18,115 nucleotides of DNA from Bifidobacteriaceae bacterium (GCA_031278075.1 JAITLE010000083.1:1-18115), one strand, 5' to 3'. Positions 7,492 to 14,925 are shown, counted from the first letter of the stretch. Notes: generated by a model from the sequence alone, not told the origin. Numbers and translations are program-made.

Positions 7492-7635
7492 ATGCAATTG
7501 CCGGGCCATCGGAGGTCCGCGCCGGACGTGGCGCAGCACGGCTTTGGGGGTCCTGGCGCCGATGCGCGGCGGGGTTCCTGGTGCGTGACGAAACCCACCC
7601 TCAAAGGAGAGGAAGACAATGAAGAACGCAAGTAA
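7492..7635 (+). CDS. Possible 47-residue leader ORF
   Basis: An ATG five bases after a strong GAGGAG site (7481-7486) opens a 47-codon frame whose TAA (7633-7635) lies 17 bases past the first base of the lipoprotein ATG. The peptide (beginning MQLPGHRRSAPDV) has no recognisable domain or signal. The geometry would allow translational coupling to the lipoprotein, which however has its own good ribosome binding site. In a sequence this GC-rich a frame of this length can arise by chance, so the call rests on the binding site alone. Confidence 0.22.
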   Translation: MQLPGHRRSAPDVAQHGFGGPGADARRGSWCVTKPTLKGEEDNEERK

Positions 7636-8980
7636 TCCAGGCCGATCACACACGACGCGCGTGCTGTGCGCGGTCGCTGCCAGCGCTGCCTTGGCCCTGG
7701 TGTCGGCATGCGGCTCGGACACGCCGTCTGGCGACGCCACCGGCGGCGCCACCGGCGGCGCCACCGGCGGCAACGCTGCCAAGGGCCCCTCCGGCACGAT
7801 CACCTACGCCGGGAACACCGTGCAGGTTGGCGCCACGATAGATGTGGGCGACAGATTGATTGAAATGTTCGAGGCGGCCTATCCCGACATCAAAGTCGAG
7901 CGCGTGGAGGTCCCCAATGACACCGACACCATTAGATCAACTCTCACGACCGAGATTTCCGCCGGCGCCGGCCCAGATGTTTACTCCGGCGATATGATCT
8001 GGCCGGCGCAGTTCGCCGCGGCGGGGCTGGCGGCCCCACTGTCCGACTATCTTTCAGACGACTACTTCGACACGTTCGCGCCCGGGCTCATAGAGGGCGC
8101 CACCTATCAGGGAAAGGTCTATTCGGCTCCTTGGTACACGGACAATGGGCACTTGTTCTACAGAGCAGACCTGCTTGAGAAGCACGGCCTCGAAGTGCCG
8201 AAGACTTGGGATGAACTGATTGAGGCCTCCAACACGATAGTCGCCGCCGGAGACGCCAAATATGGTTATGTTTTCCAGGCCGCCTCTTATGAGGGCGGGA
8301 CCTGCTCATTCGTCGAGTTGCTGGCGGACACCAAGGCGAAGGTCCTGAACGACGCCGGCGACGCGTCCTCTCTCGACAGCGCCGAAGGCGTGGCGGCGCT
8401 GGAATTGATGAAGAAGCTGGTGGATTCTGGCGCCAGCCCGGCCGCGGTCTCAACTTTCCAAGAGTCGGAGGCCACCAACCTCTTTGCCGGTGGCGAAGCC
8501 GTGTTCATGCGCAACTGGGGCGGCCTGTGGGGCACCGTGCAGGACGAGGAAAGCTCAAAGGTCGTCGGCAAAGTCGGCATCGCGCCCATGCCTGGCGTTG
8601 ACGGCATCGGATATTCGTCGACCGGCGGCTGGGGCCTCTACCTCAACCCGAACTCTGAGAACGTCGACGCCGCCATCGCCTTCATCGAATTCGTGACCAG
8701 CACCGAGGCGCAACTCATGACGGCGACGGAATTCGCCATGATCCCGACGGTCACGTCCGCGCGCAACGATCCGGCCGCGGCCGAGAACAACCCGGTGATG
8801 GCGGTCGCGCCAGACGTGAAATTCATCTCGCGCCCGGCCAACACACCCGTTTACCCGGCTGTGTCGGAGGCCCTGTACACGAACATGAACGCGGCCATGA
8901 CCGGCAGTGTCACCCCGGCTGACGCGATCAAGGCGGCGAGCCAGCAAATCGACACCGCCCTGAGCGGCGCTGGCCTGTAG
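7619..8980 (+). CDS. ABC sugar transporter, extracellular solute-binding lipoprotein
   Basis: Binds the substrate outside the cell and delivers it to the two permeases encoded next. The 453-residue product has a lipoprotein signal (basic start, Ala/Leu core, lipobox LVSAC with Cys31 lipidated), then a Gly/Thr/Ala linker that includes a 12-bp DNA repeat, then a family 1 solute-binding domain (carbohydrate type, MalE/UgpB-like) with SAGAGPDVYSGDMIW and PKTWDELIEA family blocks. AAGGAGAGG lies seven bases before the ATG. It is the first gene of the rightward operon. Binding proteins of this family take mono- and oligosaccharides, polyols and glycosides; specificity cannot be read from sequence. 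Confidence 0.93.
   Translation: MKNASNPGRSHTTRVLCAVAASAALALVSACGSDTPSGDATGGATGGATGGNAAKGPSGTITYAGNTVQVGATIDVGDRLIEMFEAAYPDIKVERVEVPNDTDTIRSTLTTEISAGAGPDVYSGDMIWPAQFAAAGLAAPLSDYLSDDYFDTFAPGLIEGATYQGKVYSAPWYTDNGHLFYRADLLEKHGLEVPKTWDELIEASNTIVAAGDAKYGYVFQAASYEGGTCSFVELLADTKAKVLNDAGDASSLDSAEGVAALELMKKLVDSGASPAAVSTFQESEATNLFAGGEAVFMRNWGGLWGTVQDEESSKVVGKVGIAPMPGVDGIGYSSTGGWGLYLNPNSENVDAAIAFIEFVTSTEAQLMTATEFAMIPTVTSARNDPAAAENNPVMAVAPDVKFISRPANTPVYPAVSEALYTNMNAAMTGSVTPADAIKAASQQIDTALSGAGL
7736..7771 (+). repeat. 12-bp tandem repeat in the lipoprotein linker
   Basis: Three perfect copies of GCCACCGGCGGC encode three ATGG units in the flexible linker just after the lipidated cysteine. The in-frame period lets copy number vary without breaking the protein; it probably sets the distance from membrane to binding domain. 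Confidence 0.9.
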
Positions 8981-9005
8981 CGCGCCACGACCCCTGGGCT
9001 CGAAC

Positions 9006-9944
9006 GTGTCAATCGGCACAGCGTTGCCGCGCTCCAGCGCGGGCCGGCGGCCGCGAACACTCGCGGTTCGCCAGGCTCGCGCTGGTTGGGCGTTCGCCTC
9101 TCCGGCTTTCGTGGTGATCGCCGCCGTGACCGGCTTCCCACTCATTTTCGCGGTCGTGATGAGTGTGAGCAACGTGAAGGTCGGCGGCGGCGGATTCGAC
9201 TTCAGCGGCCTGACGCTTGACAACTTCGAGATTGTCTTCAAGTCGGAGAAATGGCGCTACGCCCTCGCGTTCACCACCTTCTACACCGTTGTCACGGTGC
9301 TGGCGGAGTTGGTGCTCGGAGTGCTGATCGCGCTGGTGGTGGAACGGTTGGGCGCTTCGCGCGGCTGGATGCTGGGATTGTTGCTGATTCCGTGGTCCTT
9401 GATCACCGTCATATCGGCAACGCTCTGGCGCTACGTCTACGCGGCTGGTTACGGAGTGGCCAGTTGGGCGTTGACCCTTGTCGGGTTCGACGATCCGGTG
9501 ATCCTGGGGAACTCGACATCGGCCATCGCCGCCCTGATGGTGGCAGACGTTTGGAAGACCACGCCATTCGTCGCCATCATCGCGTTGGCCGGCCTGGTCT
9601 CGATCCCGAAGGAGTTGTACGAAGCCGCGGAGGTCGACGGCTCAAGCGGTTGGCGCACCTTTTGGTCCATCACGCTGCCGCTGATCAGGTCCGCCCTCCT
9701 GACGGCGGTGCTGTTCCGCGTCCTCCAGGCCTTCGGCCTGTTCGACCTGCCCTTTGTGCTGACGGGGGGCGGCCCGGGGAGTTCCACCACGTCATTGGCG
9801 ATGCTCGGCTACAACACCATGTTCACAAATCTCAGGTTTGGTCCGGGCGCGGCCATAGCCGTCAGCACCGCCCTGATCGTCACCTTGGGCTGCCTCGCCT
9901 TCACCCGGGTGTTCCGGGCCCAAGTCGGAAGTCGGGAGGGGTGA
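9006..9944 (+). CDS. ABC sugar transporter permease 1 (MalF/UgpA-like)
   Basis: Integral membrane permease of 312 residues with about six hydrophobic segments, the first at roughly 29-53. The cytoplasmic EAA loop that docks the ATPase reads EAAEVDGSSGWRTFWSITLP (about 206-225), the classic carbohydrate-importer form. It starts at a GTG 25 bases after the lipoprotein stop, with only a weak ribosome binding site; the N-terminus is basic and polar, as expected for the cytoplasmic side. It pairs with the second permease, which begins almost at its stop codon. No ATPase gene lies in the locus. Confidence 0.9.
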   Translation: MSIGTALPRSSAGRRPRTLAVRQARAGWAFASPAFVVIAAVTGFPLIFAVVMSVSNVKVGGGGFDFSGLTLDNFEIVFKSEKWRYALAFTTFYTVVTVLAELVLGVLIALVVERLGASRGWMLGLLLIPWSLITVISATLWRYVYAAGYGVASWALTLVGFDDPVILGNSTSAIAALMVADVWKTTPFVAIIALAGLVSIPKELYEAAEVDGSSGWRTFWSITLPLIRSALLTAVLFRVLQAFGLFDLPFVLTGGGPGSSTTSLAMLGYNTMFTNLRFGPGAAIAVSTALIVTLGCLAFTRVFRAQVGSREG

Positions 9945-9946
9945 CC

Positions 9947-10777
9947 GTGCGACGCAGAAAGGGGAGCCGAGTCGGACTGGCGGTGGCCACGGCGCTCGTG
10001 GTCATCTTCTTGGTCGCGCCGCTGTACTGGTTGTTCGTCGGCAGCCTCCAGACTGGCGACGGCATCGCGGCCGTGCCGCCGCAGCTCGTGCCGGCGGACC
10101 CGACCCTTGAGAACTACGTCCAAGCTTTTGGGCAGCACCGCTTCGGGCGGTACATCCTCAACTCGATCGTCGTGTCGGCCACCGCGACGGCGGTTGTCTT
10201 GGGCCTCGGGATCTTCGCGGGGTACGCCTTGGCCCGGATGCCGATCCGGGGCAAGACCCCGATTCTCATGGGACTGCTCATGATCTCGGTCTTTCCGGTG
10301 ATCGCGGTGGTCGCGCCCCTATATTTGATGCTGCTGAAACTCAATTGGCTGAATAGTTATCAAGGTCTGATCGTCCCATATGTCGCGTTCAACCTTCCAT
10401 TCGCCATCTGGATACTGAGGAACCACTTCTTAGACGTGCCCGTGGCGTTGGAAGAATCGGCCAGAATCGACGGCGCCTCGAACCTGCGAATTGTCACGAA
10501 GATCATTGTGCCCACGGTTCTTCCGGGCATCTTCACCGCCGGGGTGTTCTGCTTCAGCGCCTGCTGGCAGGAATTCCTAATGGCAATATCTTTCAACTCA
10601 TCGATTTCGTCGCGGACCATCCCGGTGGGAGTGGCCCTCTTTTCAGGAGAATACACCGTGCCCTATGGAAAGCTCTTCGCCGGCAGCGTGGCGGCGGTGG
10701 CGCCCATCATGATCCTGGTGTTCGCGTTCCGAAAGACCGTCGCGTCTGGTTTGGCGGCGGGCGCGGTCAAGGGCTGA
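9947..10777 (+). CDS. ABC sugar transporter permease 2 (MalG/UgpE-like)
   Basis: Partner permease of 276 residues with about six membrane segments, the first at roughly 10-30, and the EAA loop EESARIDGASNLRIVTKIIVP (about 159-179, trimmed family form EEsAxIDGA). The same frame is open far upstream from 9251, but that part overlaps permease 1 and is not conserved. GTG9947 is preferred because GGGAGG lies seven bases before it; GTG9941, overlapping the previous stop as GTGA, is in frame but only one base from that site. Parts of the gene (around 10320-10400 and 10560-10650) are visibly less GC-rich than the neighbours, which may reflect membrane codons or transfer. Confidence 0.9.
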   Translation: MRRRKGSRVGLAVATALVVIFLVAPLYWLFVGSLQTGDGIAAVPPQLVPADPTLENYVQAFGQHRFGRYILNSIVVSATATAVVLGLGIFAGYALARMPIRGKTPILMGLLMISVFPVIAVVAPLYLMLLKLNWLNSYQGLIVPYVAFNLPFAIWILRNHFLDVPVALEESARIDGASNLRIVTKIIVPTVLPGIFTAGVFCFSACWQEFLMAISFNSSISSRTIPVGVALFSGEYTVPYGKLFAGSVAAVAPIMILVFAFRKTVASGLAAGAVKG

Positions 10778-10816
10778 ACACAGTTGAGACGCAACCATTA
10801 GTTGATTGGAGACACG

Positions 10817-11932
10817 ATGGCAGTCACGAAGACCTGGAAGGTGGCGGTGGTCGGATTCGACCACATGCACGCCGGTGATTTCCTGCGGTTGATTTGCGAG
10901 AACGACAACGCGGAGCTGGCCGGGGTGTGGGACTCAGACACGGACCGCTTGCGGTCGGTGGCAGACGACTTCGCCGTGGACGAGGCTATCCGGTTCACCA
11001 ACCCGGACGCCCTCATCGAGGCGGGGCCGGAAGTCGCCGTGGTCTGCTCCACCACCCGCGACCATCGCAAATGGGTGGAGCGCCTGGGAGCGGCGGGCAT
11101 ACACCTGATCATCGAGAAGCCCTTCGCCACTTCCCTGGCAGAAGCCGACGCGATGATCGCGGCCGCCGCCCGGGCCCAGGTGCGGCTAGCTATCAACTGG
11201 CCCCTGGCGTGGTACCCGCCGCACAGGACCACCCGGCGCCTGATCGGGGAGGGCTTGATCGGCAAGGTGCGAGAAGTCCACTACTACGACGGGAACCGAG
11301 GGCCGCTGTTCCATCTGCACGACAAACGGGCGGTCGACGGCGCCATAGACCCGGAGGTCAAACGGGCGTCCTGGTGGTATCGAAAGGCGAACGGCGGCGG
11401 CTCCCTGCTGGACTACCTAGGCTACGGCTCGACCTTGAGCACCTGGTTCCGCGATGGCGAGTTGCCGTCGGCTGTGACGGCCATCGCCCATGTCGCGCCT
11501 GGGGACGAGGTAGACGAGCAGTCGGTGGCGATAGGTCAGTTCCCTGACGGACTGTCGACATACCAGACCAGGTGGGGAACGTTCACCGACCCTTGGACGC
11601 ATCAGCCGCAGCCCCGGTGCGGCTTCGTTGTGGTGGGCGGCGCCGGCTCGATCTCCAGCTTCGACTATCAAGACCACGTCACCGTCCAGACGCGCAAGCG
11701 CCCCGAAGCGACGGCGATCCCAGTGGACAAACTGGAACCGAGAGACAGGGACGGCATGGCTCATTTCCTGGCGGCGTTGAACGACGACTCCGACATCACC
11801 GGCCCGCTGTCGGTCTGGATTTCGCGGTCCGGGCAACGGATCGTGGACACCGCCCTCGAATCCATCCGCTTGGGTCGAACAGTGCCCCTCATGGGCACGG
11901 CCAACCATCAACTGCGCGAGGCGTTGCCATGA
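10817..11932 (+). CDS. Gfo/Idh/MocA-family oxidoreductase lacking the usual catalytic His
   Basis: Putative NAD(P)-dependent sugar oxidoreductase of 371 residues. The Rossmann start VAVVGFDHMHAG departs from the usual GxGxxG, and EKP (100-102) gives the family lysine Lys101. Where most members have DxGxHxxD this one reads LLDYLGYGSTLSTW (Asp199 onward), so the usual histidine is missing; it may use another acid/base or have a changed reaction. ATG10817 follows GGAG at a good distance; an in-frame TTG at 10802 is less likely. It is 39 bases after permease 2 and overlaps the next oxidoreductase as ATGA, so the two are probably made together. Confidence 0.88.
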   Translation: MAVTKTWKVAVVGFDHMHAGDFLRLICENDNAELAGVWDSDTDRLRSVADDFAVDEAIRFTNPDALIEAGPEVAVVCSTTRDHRKWVERLGAAGIHLIIEKPFATSLAEADAMIAAAARAQVRLAINWPLAWYPPHRTTRRLIGEGLIGKVREVHYYDGNRGPLFHLHDKRAVDGAIDPEVKRASWWYRKANGGGSLLDYLGYGSTLSTWFRDGELPSAVTAIAHVAPGDEVDEQSVAIGQFPDGLSTYQTRWGTFTDPWTHQPQPRCGFVVVGGAGSISSFDYQDHVTVQTRKRPEATAIPVDKLEPRDRDGMAHFLAALNDDSDITGPLSVWISRSGQRIVDTALESIRLGRTVPLMGTANHQLREALP

Positions 11933-12999
11933 CCGCCATCGCCTACCTGCCGACCGACCCGGAGTCCTACAACCCGCCAATCGGGCTGATAGGTGCCGGC
12001 AACATAGCCGGCACTCACCTGGCCGCCTACCGTGACGCTGGTTACAACGTCACGGTCATCTGTGACACAGTGCTCGACAGGGCCCATTCGCGGCGCGACG
12101 AATACTTCCCCGGGGCGCGGATCACGGCTGACTACCACGAGGTGCTGGCGACCCCGGAGATTGAGGTCGTGGACATCGCCACGCATGTTGAGACCAGGCC
12201 CGAACTGGTGCGCGCCGCGCTGCTCGCCGGCAAGCATGTGCTCAGCCAGAAGCCGTTCGTGCTCGATCTTGACGAGGGCGAGAGGCTGGCCGATCTGGCG
12301 GACCGGGAAGCCAGGCTGCTGGCGGTGAATCAAAACGGGAGGTGGGCGCCGCACCATTCCTTCTTGTTGGGCGCAGTCGGCTCGGGGCTGCTTGGGCGCT
12401 TGTCATCAGGTGACTTCGCCCTCTATTGGGCGCACGACGAGGCGGTTGCTGACCACCCGGTCTTTTCCACGCTCGAGGACCTCATTCTTTACGACTTCGG
12501 CATCCACTGGTTCGATCTCATCGCCCGGGTGTTCTGCCCAGCCGGCCAGGCCACCTCCGTCTACGCGACTCTCGGGAGAACAGCCGACCAAGTGATACCA
12601 GTGCCGACATCCGCACAGGTGGTTGTAACCTTTCCAGAGGCCTCGGCCACCCTTCTGCTGCGCGGGTCGGCGCACCGCGCGGCCTTCGGTGGTTACCGGG
12701 TCGATGGCTCGAAGGCCGTGGTCACCAGCGCCTCCGCTGACGAGTTGGGCGGCACCGATCCCCAGGTCAGGGTCCATGACCAGGAAGGCGAAAATGTCGT
12801 CAACCTCAAGGGGAACTGGTGGACCAACGGCATGCACGGCGCCATGGGGGAGCTGCTCGCCGCCATTGAAGCCGGGCGGCAGCCGTCGAACAGCGCGCGG
12901 TCGGCGCTGCCCGGTCTGGCGCTCTGCTTCGCGGCCATGGAAGCCGCCCGGACCGGGGCGCCAGTGGACCCGCGCGGAGTCCGCCGGCCCCCGCGATAG
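11929..12999 (+). CDS. Gfo/Idh/MocA-family oxidoreductase with complete DxGxHxxD motif
   Basis: NAD(P)-dependent sugar or polyol dehydrogenase of 356 residues. The Rossmann motif is GLIGAGNIAGTH, the family lysine is in QKP (Lys108; Gln replaces the usual Glu), and DFGIHWFD (189-196) is the full catalytic DxGxHxxD with His193. The frame opens upstream at 11572 but the ATG at 11929, overlapping the preceding stop by four bases, begins the real protein. It is followed after two bases by the aldolase, so it belongs to the transporter operon and probably oxidises or reduces the imported compound or its phosphate. Substrate unknown. Confidence 0.9.
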   Translation: MTAIAYLPTDPESYNPPIGLIGAGNIAGTHLAAYRDAGYNVTVICDTVLDRAHSRRDEYFPGARITADYHEVLATPEIEVVDIATHVETRPELVRAALLAGKHVLSQKPFVLDLDEGERLADLADREARLLAVNQNGRWAPHHSFLLGAVGSGLLGRLSSGDFALYWAHDEAVADHPVFSTLEDLILYDFGIHWFDLIARVFCPAGQATSVYATLGRTADQVIPVPTSAQVVVTFPEASATLLLRGSAHRAAFGGYRVDGSKAVVTSASADELGGTDPQVRVHDQEGENVVNLKGNWWTNGMHGAMGELLAAIEAGRQPSNSARSALPGLALCFAAMEAARTGAPVDPRGVRRPPR

Positions 13000-13001
13000 C
13001 C

Positions 13002-13754
13002 ATGGTTGACGACTCCGGCCGCATCGGCCCGGTGGCCCCGATCGCGCAGATCAAGGCCCAAACCGAAGGGCGCCTCTATCGCGGCTACGGCTACGCCCGG
13101 TATGCCGGCGTCATCGATCACTCGCTGCTGCGCCCGGAGTTGACCGAGGCTGACGTGCGGGCGGGCTGTGGGGTCGCCGCGCAGTACGAGGTGGCGTCCG
13201 TCTGCGCGCGGCCGGCGGACGTTCCCCTGTGTGTGGAACTGCTCGCGGGAACGGGCGTGGCGGTGGGCACGGTGGTGGGTTTCCCGCATGGCGCCAACAC
13301 GACGTCCACCAAGGTGTTCGAGGCGGCCGAGGCGGTCGCGCGGGGCGCGGTTGAGCTGGACATGGTGCTCAACATCGGTTGGCTGCTGAGCGGATATTTG
13401 GAGCGGGTCGCGGATGAGATCGGCGCCGTGGTGGAGGCCGCGGAAGGGGCGACGGTCAAAGTCATCCTGGAGAACGCTTATCTGAACGACGAGCAAAAGC
13501 GATCAGCCTGCCGCCTGGCGGCCCGGGCGGGTGCCGATTTTGTCAAGACCTCGACTGGTTTCGCGCCTTCGGGCGCGACGCTGCACGATCTGCGGTTGAT
13601 GCGCCAGGCGGTGCCGGGATCGGTCAAGGTCAAGGCAGCGGGCGGCATCCGCACCCTGGACGCCTTGGCGGACGCCTTGGAAGCGGGAATCTCCAGGTGC
13701 GGGGCGACGGCCACGGCCGTCATCCTGGACCACTTCAAGGCGGTGGCGCGGTGA
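13002..13754 (+). CDS. deoC: DeoC-family aldolase (deoxyribose-phosphate aldolase-like)
   Basis: Schiff-base class I aldolase of 250 residues. The textbook reaction splits 2-deoxyribose 5-phosphate into acetaldehyde and glyceraldehyde 3-phosphate. Family motifs are complete: IDHSLLRP, VGFPHGA, VELDMVLNIG with Asp120, VKTSTGF with Schiff-base Lys172, and VKAAGGIR with Lys201; these match Asp102, Lys167 and Lys201 of the E. coli enzyme. It carries about 35 residues before the barrel. The gene has no nucleoside phosphorylase, phosphopentomutase or cytidine deaminase near it, so the usual nucleoside salvage context is missing; here it sits between sugar oxidoreductases and a sugar kinase. That suggests it cleaves a deoxysugar phosphate made in this pathway. 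The symbol gives the family, not proven function. Confidence 0.9.
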   Translation: MVDDSGRIGPVAPIAQIKAQTEGRLYRGYGYARYAGVIDHSLLRPELTEADVRAGCGVAAQYEVASVCARPADVPLCVELLAGTGVAVGTVVGFPHGANTTSTKVFEAAEAVARGAVELDMVLNIGWLLSGYLERVADEIGAVVEAAEGATVKVILENAYLNDEQKRSACRLAARAGADFVKTSTGFAPSGATLHDLRLMRQAVPGSVKVKAAGGIRTLDALADALEAGISRCGATATAVILDHFKAVAR

Positions 13755-14722
13755 CCGCCCGGTCATGGCGTTCAGATCGGCCAGATCGGCCAGATCAGCC
13801 AGATCGGCCAGATCGGTCATATCTTGGGATCGACGTGGGCGCCACCAACATCAAGTGCGCCGCAGTGCGAATCAGGCCCGGCGAAGAACCCCGAGTCTCC
13901 TACCTCGAGACGCTGGCGACGGTCGAGAGCCCCAACCCGGTGGCGGTGAGACGGCAGGTCGAGGGGATCGCGCTGGGCCACCTGTCGCGCGAGCGATTTG
14001 AGGCGGTCGGCTTGGCCTTTCCCGGCACAGTTGACACCGAGGCCGGGACCACCGGAGTGGTTCCGAACATCGAAGGCGATTGGAACGGATTCTCCCTGTC
14101 GTTTCCGATCTCCCAGGCGATCGGCGTCCCCGTGCGTCTCATCAATGACGCCAGAGCCTTCGCCCTGGCCGAAGCCAGGGCGGGCGCCGCCAGAGGGCTT
14201 GACACGGCCGTGTTCTTGACGTTGGGGACTGGGATCGGCGGAGGTGTGATCATAGGTGGACGCCTTCACCGGGGGCGCGGCGGCATTGCCGGGGAGATCG
14301 GCCACCAGGTCCTTGACACCAGCGATGACGCGCCGCGCTGCGGTTGCGGGAACACTGGCTGCCTCGAGGCCTTGGCGCTGCCCGCCAGGATGTGCCAGGC
14401 GGCGGGCCAAACGAGCGTCAGGGCCGTGTTCGCCGCCGCGGCGGCCGGGGATGGAACCGCCGCCGCCGCCCTGGCCGCCGCGATTCGCTATATCGCCGTC
14501 GGCTTGGCGAACGTCAACGCCCTGCTCTGTCCGGACGCGTTTGTCGTTGGCGGCGGCATCGCCCAAGCTGGCGAGGCGCTCCGGCGTCCCCTCGTGCGGG
14601 AGTTGCGCCGCCGAGTCACCTTGGACAACCCCGAGGCTGTCGATGTCCGGCTGGCCCAACTGGGGCACCAGGCGGGTGCCGTGGGAGCGGCGTTTTGGGC
14701 GCTGGAACCGGGCCAAGCTTGA
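13751..14722 (+). CDS. ROK-family sugar kinase
   Basis: ATP-dependent cytoplasmic sugar kinase of 323 residues. The nucleotide-binding start YLGIDVGATNIK is at 24-35, the catalytic Asp133 is in LINDARA, the LGTGIGGGVIIGG phosphate loop is at 158-170, and the ROK zinc site is His185 (GEIGHQ) with CGCGNTGCLE (Cys197, Cys199, Cys204). It has no DNA-binding domain, so it is a kinase and not a ROK repressor. ROK enzymes phosphorylate glucose, fructose, N-acetylmannosamine and others; the substrate cannot be told here. GTG13751 overlaps the aldolase stop as GTGA; the first 20 residues are an RPD-repeat extension ahead of the domain. It is the last gene of the operon and most likely phosphorylates the imported compound. 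Confidence 0.9.
   Translation: MTARSWRSDRPDRPDQPDRPDRSYLGIDVGATNIKCAAVRIRPGEEPRVSYLETLATVESPNPVAVRRQVEGIALGHLSRERFEAVGLAFPGTVDTEAGTTGVVPNIEGDWNGFSLSFPISQAIGVPVRLINDARAFALAEARAGAARGLDTAVFLTLGTGIGGGVIIGGRLHRGRGGIAGEIGHQVLDTSDDAPRCGCGNTGCLEALALPARMCQAAGQTSVRAVFAAAAAGDGTAAAALAAAIRYIAVGLANVNALLCPDAFVVGGGIAQAGEALRRPLVRELRRRVTLDNPEAVDVRLAQLGHQAGAVGAAFWALEPGQA
13773..13817 (+). repeat. 9-bp tandem repeat encoding (R-P-D)n at the kinase N-terminus
   Basis: Five units of CAGATCGGC with two single-base variants (third unit CAGATCAGC, fifth CAGATCGGT). In frame it reads a run of Arg-Pro-Asp ahead of the kinase domain. Copy number changes would alter only the length of the extension. Confidence 0.85.
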
Positions 14723-14738
14723 GCGGAAGGTTGGAACG

Positions 14739-14785
14739 GCCGGGATTGTCCGATGCCGTGGGGCAGCCCCCGCGCTCTGCCGCCC
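14739..14785 (+). repeat. Dispersed intergenic repeat, copy B
   Basis: Second copy of the element at 1556-1600, two bases longer in its variable middle. It lies 17 bases after the kinase stop codon. GGGG-cag-CCCC in the middle could form a short hairpin. Same orientation and same position relative to a + strand stop codon as copy A. Confidence 0.7.
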
Positions 14786-14805
14786 ACCAGCGTGGTGGCG
14801 TCGAG

Positions 14806-14830
14806 GCTGACCGGTCCAGCCCGGGTCAGC
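14806..14830 (+). terminator. Weak hairpin downstream of the kinase operon
   Basis: GCTGACC and GGTCAGC pair perfectly over seven bases with an 11-base loop. There is no T-run, as is common for actinobacterial ends, so this is only a candidate end or pause site of the sugar operon. Confidence 0.3.
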
Positions 14831-14886
14831 TGACACGCGAGGCCGAGCCAGAGTACGTGGCGGCGCGCCAAATGGCGGCTCGGCGG

Positions 14887-14915
14887 CTGACGGGGCGGCG
14901 GGCGGCGGGTAGGCT
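14887..14915 (+). promoter_or_regulatory. Candidate promoter for DAHP synthase
   Basis: CTGACG (14887-14892) and TAGGCT (14910-14915) are separated by 17 bases and fit the loose actinobacterial pattern TTGAC / TAnnnT. A start about seven bases after the -10 would fall near 14922, only a few bases from the ATG at 14926; no ribosome binding site is seen before that ATG. Confidence 0.4.
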
Positions 14916-14925
14916 TGCCAGCGCC

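Larger units (their letters stand above)
7294..7618. other. Divergent regulatory region between the two sugar operons
   Basis: The left third contains the upstream, unconserved part of the regulator frame; the middle has opposed promoters and three phased GATT repeats. The right part is a ~160-base transcribed leader of the transporter operon, with a possible 47-codon leader ORF and a strong AAGGAGAGG site at 7604-7612 for the lipoprotein. No tRNA, riboswitch or mobile element was recognised. Confidence 0.6.

Noticed and set aside
9251..9946. Upstream extension of permease 2
   Set aside because: It overlaps permease 1 in another frame and is Arg/Gly/His-rich; the conserved permease begins near 9947.
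5752..14722. Sialic acid (N-acetylneuraminate) catabolism
   Set aside because: NanE-like and ROK genes suggested it, but no lyase, deacetylase or deaminase is present and the epimerase motifs differ.
13751..14722. ROK-family repressor (NagC/XylR type)
   Set aside because: There is no N-terminal helix-turn-helix; the domain begins directly after the RPD repeat.
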